Shown: positions 16,102 through 22,750 of the stretch, in pieces | Layout: each line of letters begins with the position of its first letter | How positions within the stretch are numbered: position 1 is the stretch's first letter | NCBI GenBank assembly: GCA_964528095.1 | Contig: CAZGSG010000026.1 | Span: 1 to 29,848 of the forward strand | Reading direction: 5' to 3' | DNA length: 29,848 nucleotides | Source: CAZGSG01 sp964528095 | GTDB taxonomy: Bacteria > Bacteroidota > Bacteroidia > Chitinophagales > Chitinophagaceae | The notes under the pieces: generated by a model | The model's input: the letters and a program-made list of their open reading frames with translations, nothing else | What the model was told of the DNA's origin: nothing | The model's database searches: none | Made by a program: the position numbers and the translations under genes

Positions 16102-16718
16102 TGGCCATAAAAATTTTCATAGTTGATGATCATTATATGGTGATCGAAGGCATTCGGTCCTTACTGCAGGCCGAAAAGAATATCGAATGGATGGGGCATG
16201 CTTCCTCCGCGGCATCCTGTCTTGCTTTCCTGCAACAACAACAGCCGGATGTGATACTAATGGACATCAACCTGCCCGACAAGAGTGGGATCGACCTGTG
16301 CAAAGAAGTAAAAGAAAAATACCCGATGATTTTTATTGTTGGGCTAAGCACATTCAACCAGCAGAGTTTTGTACACAAGATGATGGACAATGGAGCTTCT
16401 GGTTATATTTTAAAAAATGCTACTCAACAGGAAATCATGGAGGGCATAGAAACTGTTATAAAAGGAAAATTGTACTTCAGTTATGAAGCTTCGCAATCAT
16501 TCAAAAAGAAAAATGATGATAGTGTGCCCGTACTGACAAGACGGGAAAAGGAAGTACTGTCATTGATTGCTGAAGGCTTTACCAATAATGAGATTGCAAA
16601 GGATCTTTTTATCAGTCCCACCACCGTTGACACACACCGGAAAAATCTGCTGGCAAAATTTGATTCAAAAAATACGGCTACACTGATTCGTAAAGCCGCA
16701 CAAATGCAATTTATATGA
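16101..16718 (+). CDS. NarL/FixJ-family response regulator with LuxR-type HTH
   Basis: This 205-residue regulator has an N-terminal receiver domain (residues 1-~120) with 'FIVDDHYMVIEGI', phospho-acceptor Asp55 in 'VILMDINLPDKSG', and the conserved Lys in 'GYILKNA'. A LuxR-type helix-turn-helix follows (~140-200): 'LTRREKEVLSLIAEGFTNNEIAKDLFISPTTVDTHRKNLLAKF'. Its ATG overlaps the kinase stop (TAATG), so the two are translated together and form a cognate pair. It binds DNA as a dimer when phosphorylated; the target genes are not evident. The nearby outer membrane barrel gene is a possible target but is not linked by any shared site that I can see. The gene converges on the small unknown gene on the other strand. 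Confidence 0.94.
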   Translation: MAIKIFIVDDHYMVIEGIRSLLQAEKNIEWMGHASSAASCLAFLQQQQPDVILMDINLPDKSGIDLCKEVKEKYPMIFIVGLSTFNQQSFVHKMMDNGASGYILKNATQQEIMEGIETVIKGKLYFSYEASQSFKKKNDDSVPVLTRREKEVLSLIAEGFTNNEIAKDLFISPTTVDTHRKNLLAKFDSKNTATLIRKAAQMQFI

Positions 16719-16758
16719 TTGGGCGGGAGGATTGCCCCTATCGGTAAGTTTCTTTCTA

Positions 16759-17052
16759 TTAATGGTTATTGGTAATACCCTGCATATCGGTATTGCGGAT
16801 CCAGTTAAAAACGGACAATTCGCTTTTAGCTTCAAGAGGCAGGTGATGCAGAATCGCATATTCAATCATCTTACCCTCCTGCAGGGTGAACCTGTCAGAT
16901 AGGGAACCGAAAAAATTGATAATGAAAATTACCTGGTCTCCATTGAACCTGTCGAATAAGCGCCTGCTCGGCTGCCCGGAAAATACTGTCTCGCCGGCAT
17001 TCTCATTCCATCGGTAACTCTTTCCTTCCATATCTTGTTTCTGAAAATGCAT
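16759..17052 (-). CDS. Hypothetical protein (97 aa)
   Basis: I place the start at the ATG at 17052, giving 97 residues. The frame stays open to an upstream start codon at 17175, but those 41 extra residues are rich in Tyr/Ile/Lys and read like translated A/T-rich leader. The protein contains 'YRWNENAGETVFSGQPSRRLFDRFNGDQVIFIINFFGSL' and ends 'SVFNWIRNTDMQGITNNH'. It has no clear signal peptide or transmembrane helix from this start. I do not recognise a characterised family. It is transcribed toward the response regulator with a 40-bp gap between the two stops. No motif points to an activity. The ATG at 17031 is another possible start. Confidence 0.55.
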   Translation of the reverse strand: MHFQKQDMEGKSYRWNENAGETVFSGQPSRRLFDRFNGDQVIFIINFFGSLSDRFTLQEGKMIEYAILHHLPLEAKSELSVFNWIRNTDMQGITNNH

Positions 17053-17278
17053 ATATATTATTTTACGGTATTCATATAAATAGCATTTGCATTTATAATG
17101 AATATAAATTAACGGATAGATTAGTTCTGCAAGGATATAGCCGGAAAATAGAATAGGGTTACCTGCAAATAACAAAGAGTATGACTAGTATAGGATTGTT
17201 TTTCTTTCGTTGCAACTGTTTAAAGATGCAGTGCAATGCGGGGGATTAATCTGTTGTCATGTACCGCAGGAAAATCAG

Positions 17279-17310
17279 GAACAGGAGAACTATTTCATGT
17301 TCTCCTGTTC
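17279..17310 (-). terminator. Terminator of the RRM gene
   Basis: GAACAGGAGAAC (17279-17290) and GTTCTCCTGTTC (17299-17310) form a perfect 12-bp stem with an 8-nt loop. It starts 16 bp after the RRM stop codon. Read on the minus strand, the stem is followed by CTGATTTTCC, a modest U-rich tail, which fits an intrinsic terminator for the RRM gene. The stem is by far the strongest hairpin in the window. Confidence 0.8.
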
Positions 17311-17326
17311 TACTGAAAAAGTTCAA

Positions 17327-17599
17327 TTACCAGTTTTTGGTATTGCCTGAGCGGGGAGTTTTTTCCCTGGCTATAGTGACAGACATCATTCTGCCTTCCA
17401 ATTCTTTGTTGTTCAGTTTTGTCATTGCATCCTGACCTTCTGTTTCGGAATCCATTTCAACAAATCCAAAACCGCGGCTACGGCCTGTTTCCCTATCAGT
17501 GATCACTTTGGCTGAAGAAACCTGTCCAAATTGTTCGAATAATTTTCTAAGGTCGCTTTCAGTAATATGAAAACCAAGGTTAGAAACGTACATGTTCAT
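17327..17599 (-). CDS. RNA-binding protein with single RRM domain
   Basis: This 90-residue protein is one RNA-recognition motif with almost nothing else. RNP2 is 'MYVSNLGF' at residues 3-10 and RNP1 is 'RGFGFVEM' near residues 42-49, with the expected aromatic residues. The link 'LFEQFGQVSSAKVITDRETGRS' and the C-terminal 'LEGRMMSVTIAREK' complete the fold. A short basic tail follows ('TPRSGNTKNW'). Small RRM proteins of this type occur in Bacteroidota and Cyanobacteria. They bind single-stranded RNA and are thought to act as RNA chaperones or stress-related regulators. The gene is monocistronic: a strong terminator follows and an approximately 430-bp leader region precedes. A/T-rich sequence (AAATTTTTTTT) lies just before the ATG. 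Confidence 0.95.
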   Translation of the reverse strand: MNMYVSNLGFHITESDLRKLFEQFGQVSSAKVITDRETGRSRGFGFVEMDSETEGQDAMTKLNNKELEGRMMSVTIAREKTPRSGNTKNW

Positions 17600-17945
17600 A
17601 AAAAAAATTTAAAATAAATAAAATGATACCGTGATTAAAAGAAAACAGCAAGTAGCAAAGAGGAGAAAAAACTGTTACTGAGTCGATGAGTAAGAATTGA
17701 AACTGATCTGCACTGGATGATGAGTAATTTTAAATCACTTATTGAAGATAGGCTATTATTTTGGATTAAGGGGATTTATTACTAAGCGAGCACTCCCGGG
17801 CGGCGGCCAATTACAATGCTTCAACCGCTGATGCATAGCGGGTTACAAATCTTTCATGCCTGATTTATTTTATAAGCGGGCCTGCAATTGCGGCTATAAG
17901 AATGGCAGTATATTAACAAAATACAACGCTTTTCATGGAGAATAA

Positions 17946-17976
17946 CCGGAAGAATTTAGCTCCGGGATACTTCCGG
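17946..17976. repeat. Inverted repeat CCGGAAG / CTTCCGG
   Basis: Perfect 7-nt arms are separated by 17 nt in the intergenic region. No U-run follows on either strand, so a terminator is not supported. It may be a binding site or a folded part of a leader. Confidence 0.45.
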
Positions 17977-18056
17977 CCAAAAGCAGATCAGTAACCGGTC
18001 CGAAACTTCCTTTAATCCGTTTTGTTATGATTGATAATATCGTGGTAACAATAGCT

Positions 18057-18072
18057 AGGTATATTTATACCT
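18057..18072. promoter_or_regulatory. Palindrome AGGTATATTTATACCT abutting the start of the winged-helix-like gene
   Basis: The 7-nt arms AGGTATA and TATACCT are perfectly complementary around TT. The palindrome ends 2 nt before the ATG at 18075. It could be an operator for the small DNA-binding-like product, or a hairpin covering the ribosome-binding region. TTTG at 18021-18024 might be a -33 element, but no TAnnTTTG follows at the right distance. Confidence 0.55.
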
Positions 18073-18074
18073 GT

Positions 18075-18326
18075 ATGGACAATAGATACCGCATACTACA
18101 GGTTCTGTATGATATTGTCAAAGATGATGCGCAACCTTTGCAATACCATTGCAGCACAAGAGAACTTTTTCTTCATTTGAAGGGAAACTGGCAATCAGAA
18201 TGCCTGGAGGAACTGGCCCGTGAGAAACTGGTAGAGATCAAAAAATCAACAACTGTAGTTGTATTACTCACAGAAAAAGGAATGGAGAAAGCACGCCGTT
18301 TATTTGCTTACCGTGATAGTATTTAA
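18075..18326 (+). CDS. Small winged-helix-like hypothetical protein (83 aa)
   Basis: From the ATG at 18075 the protein has 83 residues and no signal peptide. The layout helix ('YRILQVLYDIVKDDAQ'), helix ('STRELFLHL'), recognition-like helix ('SECLEELAREKLVEIKK'), then a strand pair ('TTVVVLLTEKGMEKARRLF') resembles a winged-helix DNA-binding domain, with the 'LTEKG' turn common in MarR/PadR-like wings. An ATG at 18027 in the same frame would add 16 residues, but would put the perfect palindrome (18057-18072) inside the coding region, so I prefer 18075. It converges on the next gene. I do not recognise a named family. A regulatory role is inferred from the fold pattern and the adjacent palindrome. 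Confidence 0.6.
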   Translation: MDNRYRILQVLYDIVKDDAQPLQYHCSTRELFLHLKGNWQSECLEELAREKLVEIKKSTTVVVLLTEKGMEKARRLFAYRDSI

Positions 18327-18364
18327 GATTATTGCGCATTTAAGCTATTCGTTGAATCAGGTGG

Positions 18365-18700
18365 TCATTCAATTTTTATGATCTTTCTTCTGTGTTGTTT
18401 TATCAGGCTGAAAATAAAATTGAGAACAATATTGATATCAACATTCAGCGCTTCGGAGAAACGCATGAGTTCATTTATAGTAAAGTCGCTCGGATTTCCT
18501 GATTTATTCTTAAGTGTTGTAAACCCCATTTTTACTTCCTTTGCAAAAGAGGACAGAACCATTACAGCGTATATCTGGCTGAAACTTTTTATTCTACCCG
18601 CTTCAAAATCTGTTTTGATGGAATTAAGTTTGTGTCGGTTTTTTATCTTTAATTCCGCCGCTTTTTCTTCCTTGGTCTTATTGGATTTTTTTCTTGGCAT
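18365..18700 (-). CDS. Hypothetical protein with HTH-like region (111 aa)
   Basis: The first ~25 residues are strongly basic (starts MPRKKSNKTKEEK). They are followed by 'RIKSFSQIYAVMVLSSFAKEVKMGFTTLKNKSGNPSDFTINELMRFSEALNVD', which resembles the helix pattern of Cro/C1-type (XRE) DNA-binding domains: a helix ending in 'AKEVKMGFTTLKNK' and then 'ELMRFSEALNVDINIVL'. The C-terminus is basic again. No membrane segment or enzyme motif is seen. It stands alone, with an A/T-rich upstream region (18701-18857), and converges on the winged-helix-like gene. A DNA-binding role is plausible but rests only on this pattern. Confidence 0.6.
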   Translation of the reverse strand: MPRKKSNKTKEEKAAELKIKNRHKLNSIKTDFEAGRIKSFSQIYAVMVLSSFAKEVKMGFTTLKNKSGNPSDFTINELMRFSEALNVDINIVLNFIFSLIKQHRRKIIKIE

Positions 18701-18857
18701 TTCTTAATATTTAACGCCAAAAATTAAATCGGTTTAGTAAAAACGGAATAATATTTACACATATTGTAATATTATATTTCATATTGATTATAAAATATTA
18801 CATATCAGAGTATTTTATTATGATTTACCTACCCGCCTTTTTACAGACGCCCAATTT

Positions 18858-19064
18858 CTATTCTTCCTTAAATATGCAGTCCTTTTCACTATCAGCTGCT
18901 TTAGTCTCTTTTAGTGCATCGTTTTTCATTGTATTGGCAGAATCTGCTTCATTAGAAAACATGCGTTGGTACTGAGGTAATGACAGAACCTCTTTTTTCA
19001 AGGAAAAGCCGGACGCGGCTATTATAATAATACTAATGGCTAGTATTGCGTACTTTTTTTTCAT
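18858..19064 (-). CDS. Small exported hypothetical protein (68 aa)
   Basis: From the ATG at 19064 the protein starts 'MKKKYAILAISIIIIAASGFS', a basic N-terminus followed by a hydrophobic stretch. It is either a signal peptide or an anchor. The rest is short, polar and acidic ('NEADSANTMKNDALKETKAADSEKDCIFKEE'). An ATG at 19094 would add ten residues before the basic segment and is less likely. I recognise no family. It would lie in the periplasm or be tethered to the inner membrane. The A/T-rich surroundings and lack of operon partners mean there is no context for a function. Confidence 0.45.
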   Translation of the reverse strand: MKKKYAILAISIIIIAASGFSLKKEVLSLPQYQRMFSNEADSANTMKNDALKETKAADSEKDCIFKEE

Positions 19065-19272
19065 TGCCCGCTGATTGATAAAGCAAAGCTTCATTATCCT
19101 GCTGGTTCACCTATTATGTATATGGGTTTATTAATTGTATAACAGATCAATGCTATTTTCACCATTCACTGCCTGATTCTACAACTTAAATAACTGTACT
19201 GCCCAGGACAACATCCAGCAAATATTCTATTTTGCAAGAAATGCTGTGTATATGTATTGTTATCTGGCCAAA

Positions 19273-20427
19273 TTACAACGACCGGAGAATACCCATTTCC
19301 AATCCTCTTAATTCGGCGAGACCACGTAAACGCCCGATAGCTGAGTACCCGGGGTTAGTTACCTTTTTAAGATCATCCAGCATCTGGTGACCATGATCTG
19401 GACGAAAAGGCAACGATATTTTTAATGACTGCTGCAGTACTACCAGTTCTTTCACAACTGCATACATATCTGCATCACCATCAAGATGGTCCGCTTCAAA
19501 GAAATTACCCTGTTTATCCTTCTCTACATTGCGCAGATGAACAAAATGAATACGCTCACCAATGGCCCTGACCATAGCCGGAAGATCATTTGCGGCAGAT
19601 GCGCTTAACGAACCGGTACAAAAACAAACTCCGTTAGCTGGGTTATTTACCTTGTTCAACATGTAATTGAAATCATCCTGCGAACTCACAATGCGCGGCA
19701 AACCCAATATCGGGAACGGAGGGTCATCAGGATGGATCGCCAGTTTCACCCCGCATTCTTCTGCAACGGGACTTATCTCCTGCAGAAAATAACAGAGATT
19801 CTCCTGCAATGCCTTATGATCAATGTCCGCATAGGTCTCCATCTTTTCCAACATACCGGCAGTTGTAGCTTTTTGTTCTCCAGGAATACCAAACATGATC
19901 ACGGCAGCCAGCGCATCAAGTTCTTTTGCTGTATAGGATTTATACCGGTTCTCAGCTTCCTGCTGAATAGCATCACTATAAGAAAGCGCGGCTTTTTTTC
20001 TTTTCAGAATATAGATATCAAATACAGCCAGGTCTACCCAGTTAAAATATAAAGCGAGTGATCCGTCAGTCATTTCATGGTTCAATGATGTTCTTGTCCA
20101 GTCATTCACTGGCATAAAATTGTACGTGATCACCGGTATGCCACATTGTGCTACATTACGGATCGAGGTCTTATATTTTTCTATATACTCTTTATAGTTA
20201 CCTGTCCTGGCTTTAATACTTTCATGTACCGTGATACTTTCCACCACTGACCATACAAGCCCGCTTTTCTCTACAATTGCTTTACGCTTTTCAATTTCTT
20301 CTATGGTCCAAACTTCTCCATGAGGAATATGATGAAGGGCCGTAACTACACCTGTTGCTCCGGTTTGCCTGACATCCTGTAAGCTGACAGGGTCTTCAGG
20401 ACCAAACCATCGCCATGTTTGTTTCAT
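19273..20427 (-). CDS. uxuA: Mannonate dehydratase
   Basis: UxuA dehydrates D-mannonate to 2-dehydro-3-deoxy-D-gluconate in the hexuronate pathway and needs a divalent metal (Fe/Mn). The protein has 384 residues from the ATG at 20427 and opens 'MKQTWRWFGPEDPVSLQDVRQTGATGVVTALHHIPHGEVW', the family hallmark. Other signatures are 'VVESITVHESIK', 'YNFMPVNDWTRT', 'LAIHPDDPPFPILGLPRI', 'CFCTGSLSA', 'HFVHLRN' and 'PFRPDHGHQM'. The His/Asp residues of these segments form the TIM-barrel metal site. The ATG three codons upstream (20436) is an alternative start. It follows the inositol operon after a 330-bp gap containing hairpins, so it may be a separate unit. Other hexuronate genes (uxaC, uxuB, kdgK) are not in the window. 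Confidence 0.95.
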   Translation of the reverse strand: MKQTWRWFGPEDPVSLQDVRQTGATGVVTALHHIPHGEVWTIEEIEKRKAIVEKSGLVWSVVESITVHESIKARTGNYKEYIEKYKTSIRNVAQCGIPVITYNFMPVNDWTRTSLNHEMTDGSLALYFNWVDLAVFDIYILKRKKAALSYSDAIQQEAENRYKSYTAKELDALAAVIMFGIPGEQKATTAGMLEKMETYADIDHKALQENLCYFLQEISPVAEECGVKLAIHPDDPPFPILGLPRIVSSQDDFNYMLNKVNNPANGVCFCTGSLSASAANDLPAMVRAIGERIHFVHLRNVEKDKQGNFFEADHLDGDADMYAVVKELVVLQQSLKISLPFRPDHGHQMLDDLKKVTNPGYSAIGRLRGLAELRGLEMGILRSL

Positions 20428-20436
20428 CTTATACAT

Positions 20437-20766
20437 TATCCGTATTATTTTATTTAAACGCCGCTAAAGTTAATAAAACCTTCATCAACAATGACTAAAC
20501 AGCAATGCAAAAAGAAAAGCCGCTACTAATTTAATCGCTAAGTGACGCGGGGACCCCGGCAGGTGGCCTACCTGTTGCCACTACCAAGAGCAGCAGTGGC
20601 AGAGTTCTTTCAAAAATTGTACTATTGGTGTCCCTGTATTGGTCTGTGATAAGACCGGGCATGAACAAATATAACCGGATCGATTGAAGACTGTGATTAC
20701 ACGAAAAAGAGATACACGATCAATCATCCGGTATTTTAATTCCTCAATTTTATCATTGATCGAGAC
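20437..20766. other. Intergenic region between iolG and uxuA with hairpin cluster
   Basis: No gene is present. Between 20548 and 20601 three short hairpins follow one another (annotated separately). A sequence CAAATATA at 20666-20673 reads TATATTTG on the minus strand and matches the -7 consensus TAnnTTTG, but I see no -33 TTTG at the right distance. It is a weak candidate promoter for uxuA. Confidence 0.45.
20548..20601. promoter_or_regulatory. Cluster of three hairpins between iolG and uxuA
   Basis: Three inverted repeats stand in a row: CGGGG-A-CCCCG (20548-20558), CAGGT-GGCCT-ACCTG (20560-20574) and TGCCACT (20576-20582) pairing with AGTGGCA (20595-20601). None is followed by a clear U-run on the minus strand. 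The cluster could be a terminator or processing site for the iol transcript, or a regulatory leader for uxuA. Confidence 0.5.
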
Positions 20767-21801
20767 TTAAGCGACCACTTCTTTTACAGTATTCGCAATC
20801 TCAGCTAATTTTACCGGTCTTTCCTCTTCCATAGATATCCTTGCTGCTACGGCTATACGAGTGGCTTCTACCCCATCGGTACTCGTTACAGGCATTTGCG
20901 TACCATTTACCAACGCGTCAAGGAATAGTTTCATTTCATTAAAATAAGATGCCGCATACCTGTCCATAAAGAAATCCAGGGGTAAGGCTTTGTGGATGCC
21001 TTTTTCATCATAGATAACATTGCGGTTATGCAGGTTATTATCTACCTGTATCATGCCACCGCTACCAAATATTTCCAGGCGCTGATCATATCCATATACT
21101 GCTTTGCGGCTATTATCAATCACAGCATAGGTTCCATCTTCAAAAGTAAGCGTGGTCAGTGCCGTATCTATATCATCAGCTGTAGCAACTGCTTCATCTA
21201 CAAATACCAGTCCTTTCGCAAATATTTCAACTACTTTTTTATCCATGATATAGCGGGCCATATCAAAATCATGAATGGCCATATCCATAAACAGGCCTCC
21301 GGAATTTTTCAGGTAGTCAATAGATGGCAGTCCCGGATCACGGCTGATAATTTTTACAATCTGCAATGCGCCTATTTTCCCCTCTTGTACATATTTGCGT
21401 GCCTGCATAAAATCAGGGTCAAAACGACGATTGAATCCAAGCATCAACCGTACATTCATTTGTTTGACCAGGTCGGCAATTGCAATGGTTCTTTCCAATG
21501 AAAGGTCCATTGGCTTTTCACAAAATATATGTTTACCCATTCTTGCTGATTGCGTCAGCAGGTCGGCATGTGAAGATGTAGGGGTACATATCAGTACTGC
21601 ATCTACTCCCGGTACCGCGATAGCTTCTTCTGAATTCCTGGTAAAAAAAACATTCCCAAATTCTTTTTTAAATGCATCTTCCTCATACAGCGGATCTGCT
21701 ACAGCCACAATGCTCACATTTGGAAAAAACTGTTTAATATTCCTGAAATGTATCTTACCGATCCGGCCCATCCCTAACAACGCTAATCTTACCTGTTTCA
21801 T
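20767..21801 (-). CDS. iolG: Inositol 2-dehydrogenase
   Basis: IolG oxidises myo-inositol to scyllo-inosose (2-keto-myo-inositol) with NAD, the first step of inositol breakdown. The 344-residue protein belongs to the Gfo/Idh/MocA family. The Rossmann motif is 'LALLGMGRIGKIHFRNI' at residues 5-21. 'CEKPMDLSL' contains the catalytic Lys96. 'DMAIHDFDMARY' provides the active-site Asp/His pair near residue 175. It is the last gene of the iol operon, 25 bp after iolE. The surrounding iolE/D/B/C genes make the substrate assignment stronger than the sequence alone would. Related inositol or sugar dehydrogenases (for example scyllo-inositol-specific ones) differ by few residues and cannot be excluded. 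Confidence 0.92.
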   Translation of the reverse strand: MKQVRLALLGMGRIGKIHFRNIKQFFPNVSIVAVADPLYEEDAFKKEFGNVFFTRNSEEAIAVPGVDAVLICTPTSSHADLLTQSARMGKHIFCEKPMDLSLERTIAIADLVKQMNVRLMLGFNRRFDPDFMQARKYVQEGKIGALQIVKIISRDPGLPSIDYLKNSGGLFMDMAIHDFDMARYIMDKKVVEIFAKGLVFVDEAVATADDIDTALTTLTFEDGTYAVIDNSRKAVYGYDQRLEIFGSGGMIQVDNNLHNRNVIYDEKGIHKALPLDFFMDRYAASYFNEMKLFLDALVNGTQMPVTSTDGVEATRIAVAARISMEEERPVKLAEIANTVKEVVA

Positions 21802-21826
21802 TTCTTTATTTTTTTGGATAAAATAG

Positions 21827-22750
21827 TTACATGCCTATAGACTTTAAATACATCCTGTTCTTGAGTGCGCATTGTTTCGGATCGCCCATTCCTGGCAGCA
21901 CATCCTGTTCCACCACTACCCATCCATCATATGCATATGTATCCAAAAAGTCTTTTACTTTTTTAAAATCAACAGCGCCTTTGCCCAGTTCGCAGAACAC
22001 GCCATTCTTCACACTGGTGAAATAATCCCACTCATTGCTGGCTGATTGTGCTGCAACCCCGGGAGCAAAGTCTTTGAAGTGAACATGCCATATCCTGCTC
22101 CGGTATTTATTTAAAATGTCCAGCGGATCTTTTCCTCCTCCAAACTGATAATGACCTGTATCAAAACATAAACCCAATAAACCGGGATCGGTAGCATCCA
22201 ATAATGCATGTATCTCCGCGGGAGTTTCGATGTAGCCGGCACAATGATGATGAAAAACTGTTCTCATTCCAAGCTCGTCCTTTACTGCCCTGGCTATTTT
22301 TTCCGCGCCCTGTGCAAATATCTTCATTGCAGTGGCTGACAATCCCCCCTGTCCATTTATCCTGCCTGCATTCTTTGTACGATATTCTACTGTACCATTC
22401 TCATCTGCCAATACGATAAAAGCATTATCATACCCCGCGTCTTTCATCAATTTCCCGACTTTTAATGCTTTTGCCACCCCTTCATCGTGTGCCGTTTCAT
22501 TTGATAATGCAACCGGTACAAAAGCACCAAGCAGGGTCAGATCACGTTTCGAAATCTCTTTCGCTAGTTCCTGCGGTGCAGTTGGCATAAATCCCCAATC
22601 ACCAAGTTCTGTTCCTGCATAACCTGTTGCTGCGATCTCATCCAGTACCTGTTCGTAACCCAGGGCCTTCCCTTCCAGTTCGAATTCGAGTACACCCCAT
22701 GAGCAGGGCGCGTTCGCTATTTTTATCCCGTCATTTCTATCCATATCCAT
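21827..22750 (-). CDS. iolE: Myo-inosose-2 dehydratase
   Basis: IolE removes water from scyllo-inosose to give 3D-trihydroxycyclohexane-1,2-dione. The 307-residue protein is an AP-endonuclease-2-like TIM barrel. It has the typical 'IANAPCSWGVLEFE' N-terminus, 'GYAGTELGDWGFMP', 'FHHHCAGYIETPAEI', 'GLCFDTGHYQFGGGKDP' and 'IWHVHFKDF', whose His/Asp/Glu residues bind the metal. An in-frame ATG at 22780 exists. The start at 22750 overlaps the stop of iolA as TAATG and leaves a normal N-terminus, so I use it. Translation is likely coupled to iolA. iolG follows 25 bp downstream. Confidence 0.94.
   Translation of the reverse strand: MDMDRNDGIKIANAPCSWGVLEFELEGKALGYEQVLDEIAATGYAGTELGDWGFMPTAPQELAKEISKRDLTLLGAFVPVALSNETAHDEGVAKALKVGKLMKDAGYDNAFIVLADENGTVEYRTKNAGRINGQGGLSATAMKIFAQGAEKIARAVKDELGMRTVFHHHCAGYIETPAEIHALLDATDPGLLGLCFDTGHYQFGGGKDPLDILNKYRSRIWHVHFKDFAPGVAAQSASNEWDYFTSVKNGVFCELGKGAVDFKKVKDFLDTYAYDGWVVVEQDVLPGMGDPKQCALKNRMYLKSIGM

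Larger units (their letters stand above)
17600..18074. other. Divergent intergenic region between RRM gene and winged-helix-like gene
   Basis: No gene is evident. The RRM-proximal half (17600-17780) is A/T-rich and may be a long transcribed leader; it includes TTACT/AGTAA arms around 17670-17690. The other half is G/C-richer and includes CCGGAAG (17946-17952) paired with CTTCCGG (17970-17976) around a 17-nt loop. The right end holds a 16-nt palindrome 2 nt before the next gene. Confidence 0.45.

Noticed and set aside
17053..17175. Longer N-terminus for the 97-residue hypothetical protein
   Set aside because: The added residues come from A/T-rich sequence, are dominated by Tyr, Ile and Lys, and do not form a proper signal peptide.
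18027..18074. Earlier start for the winged-helix-like gene
   Set aside because: It would place a perfect 16-nt palindrome within the coding region. The added residues do not fit the domain.
20992..21501. 169-codon open frame opposite iolG, and similar frames opposite iolA, iolD and iolC
   Set aside because: All are antisense to genes with clear catalytic motifs, with no sign of independent coding.
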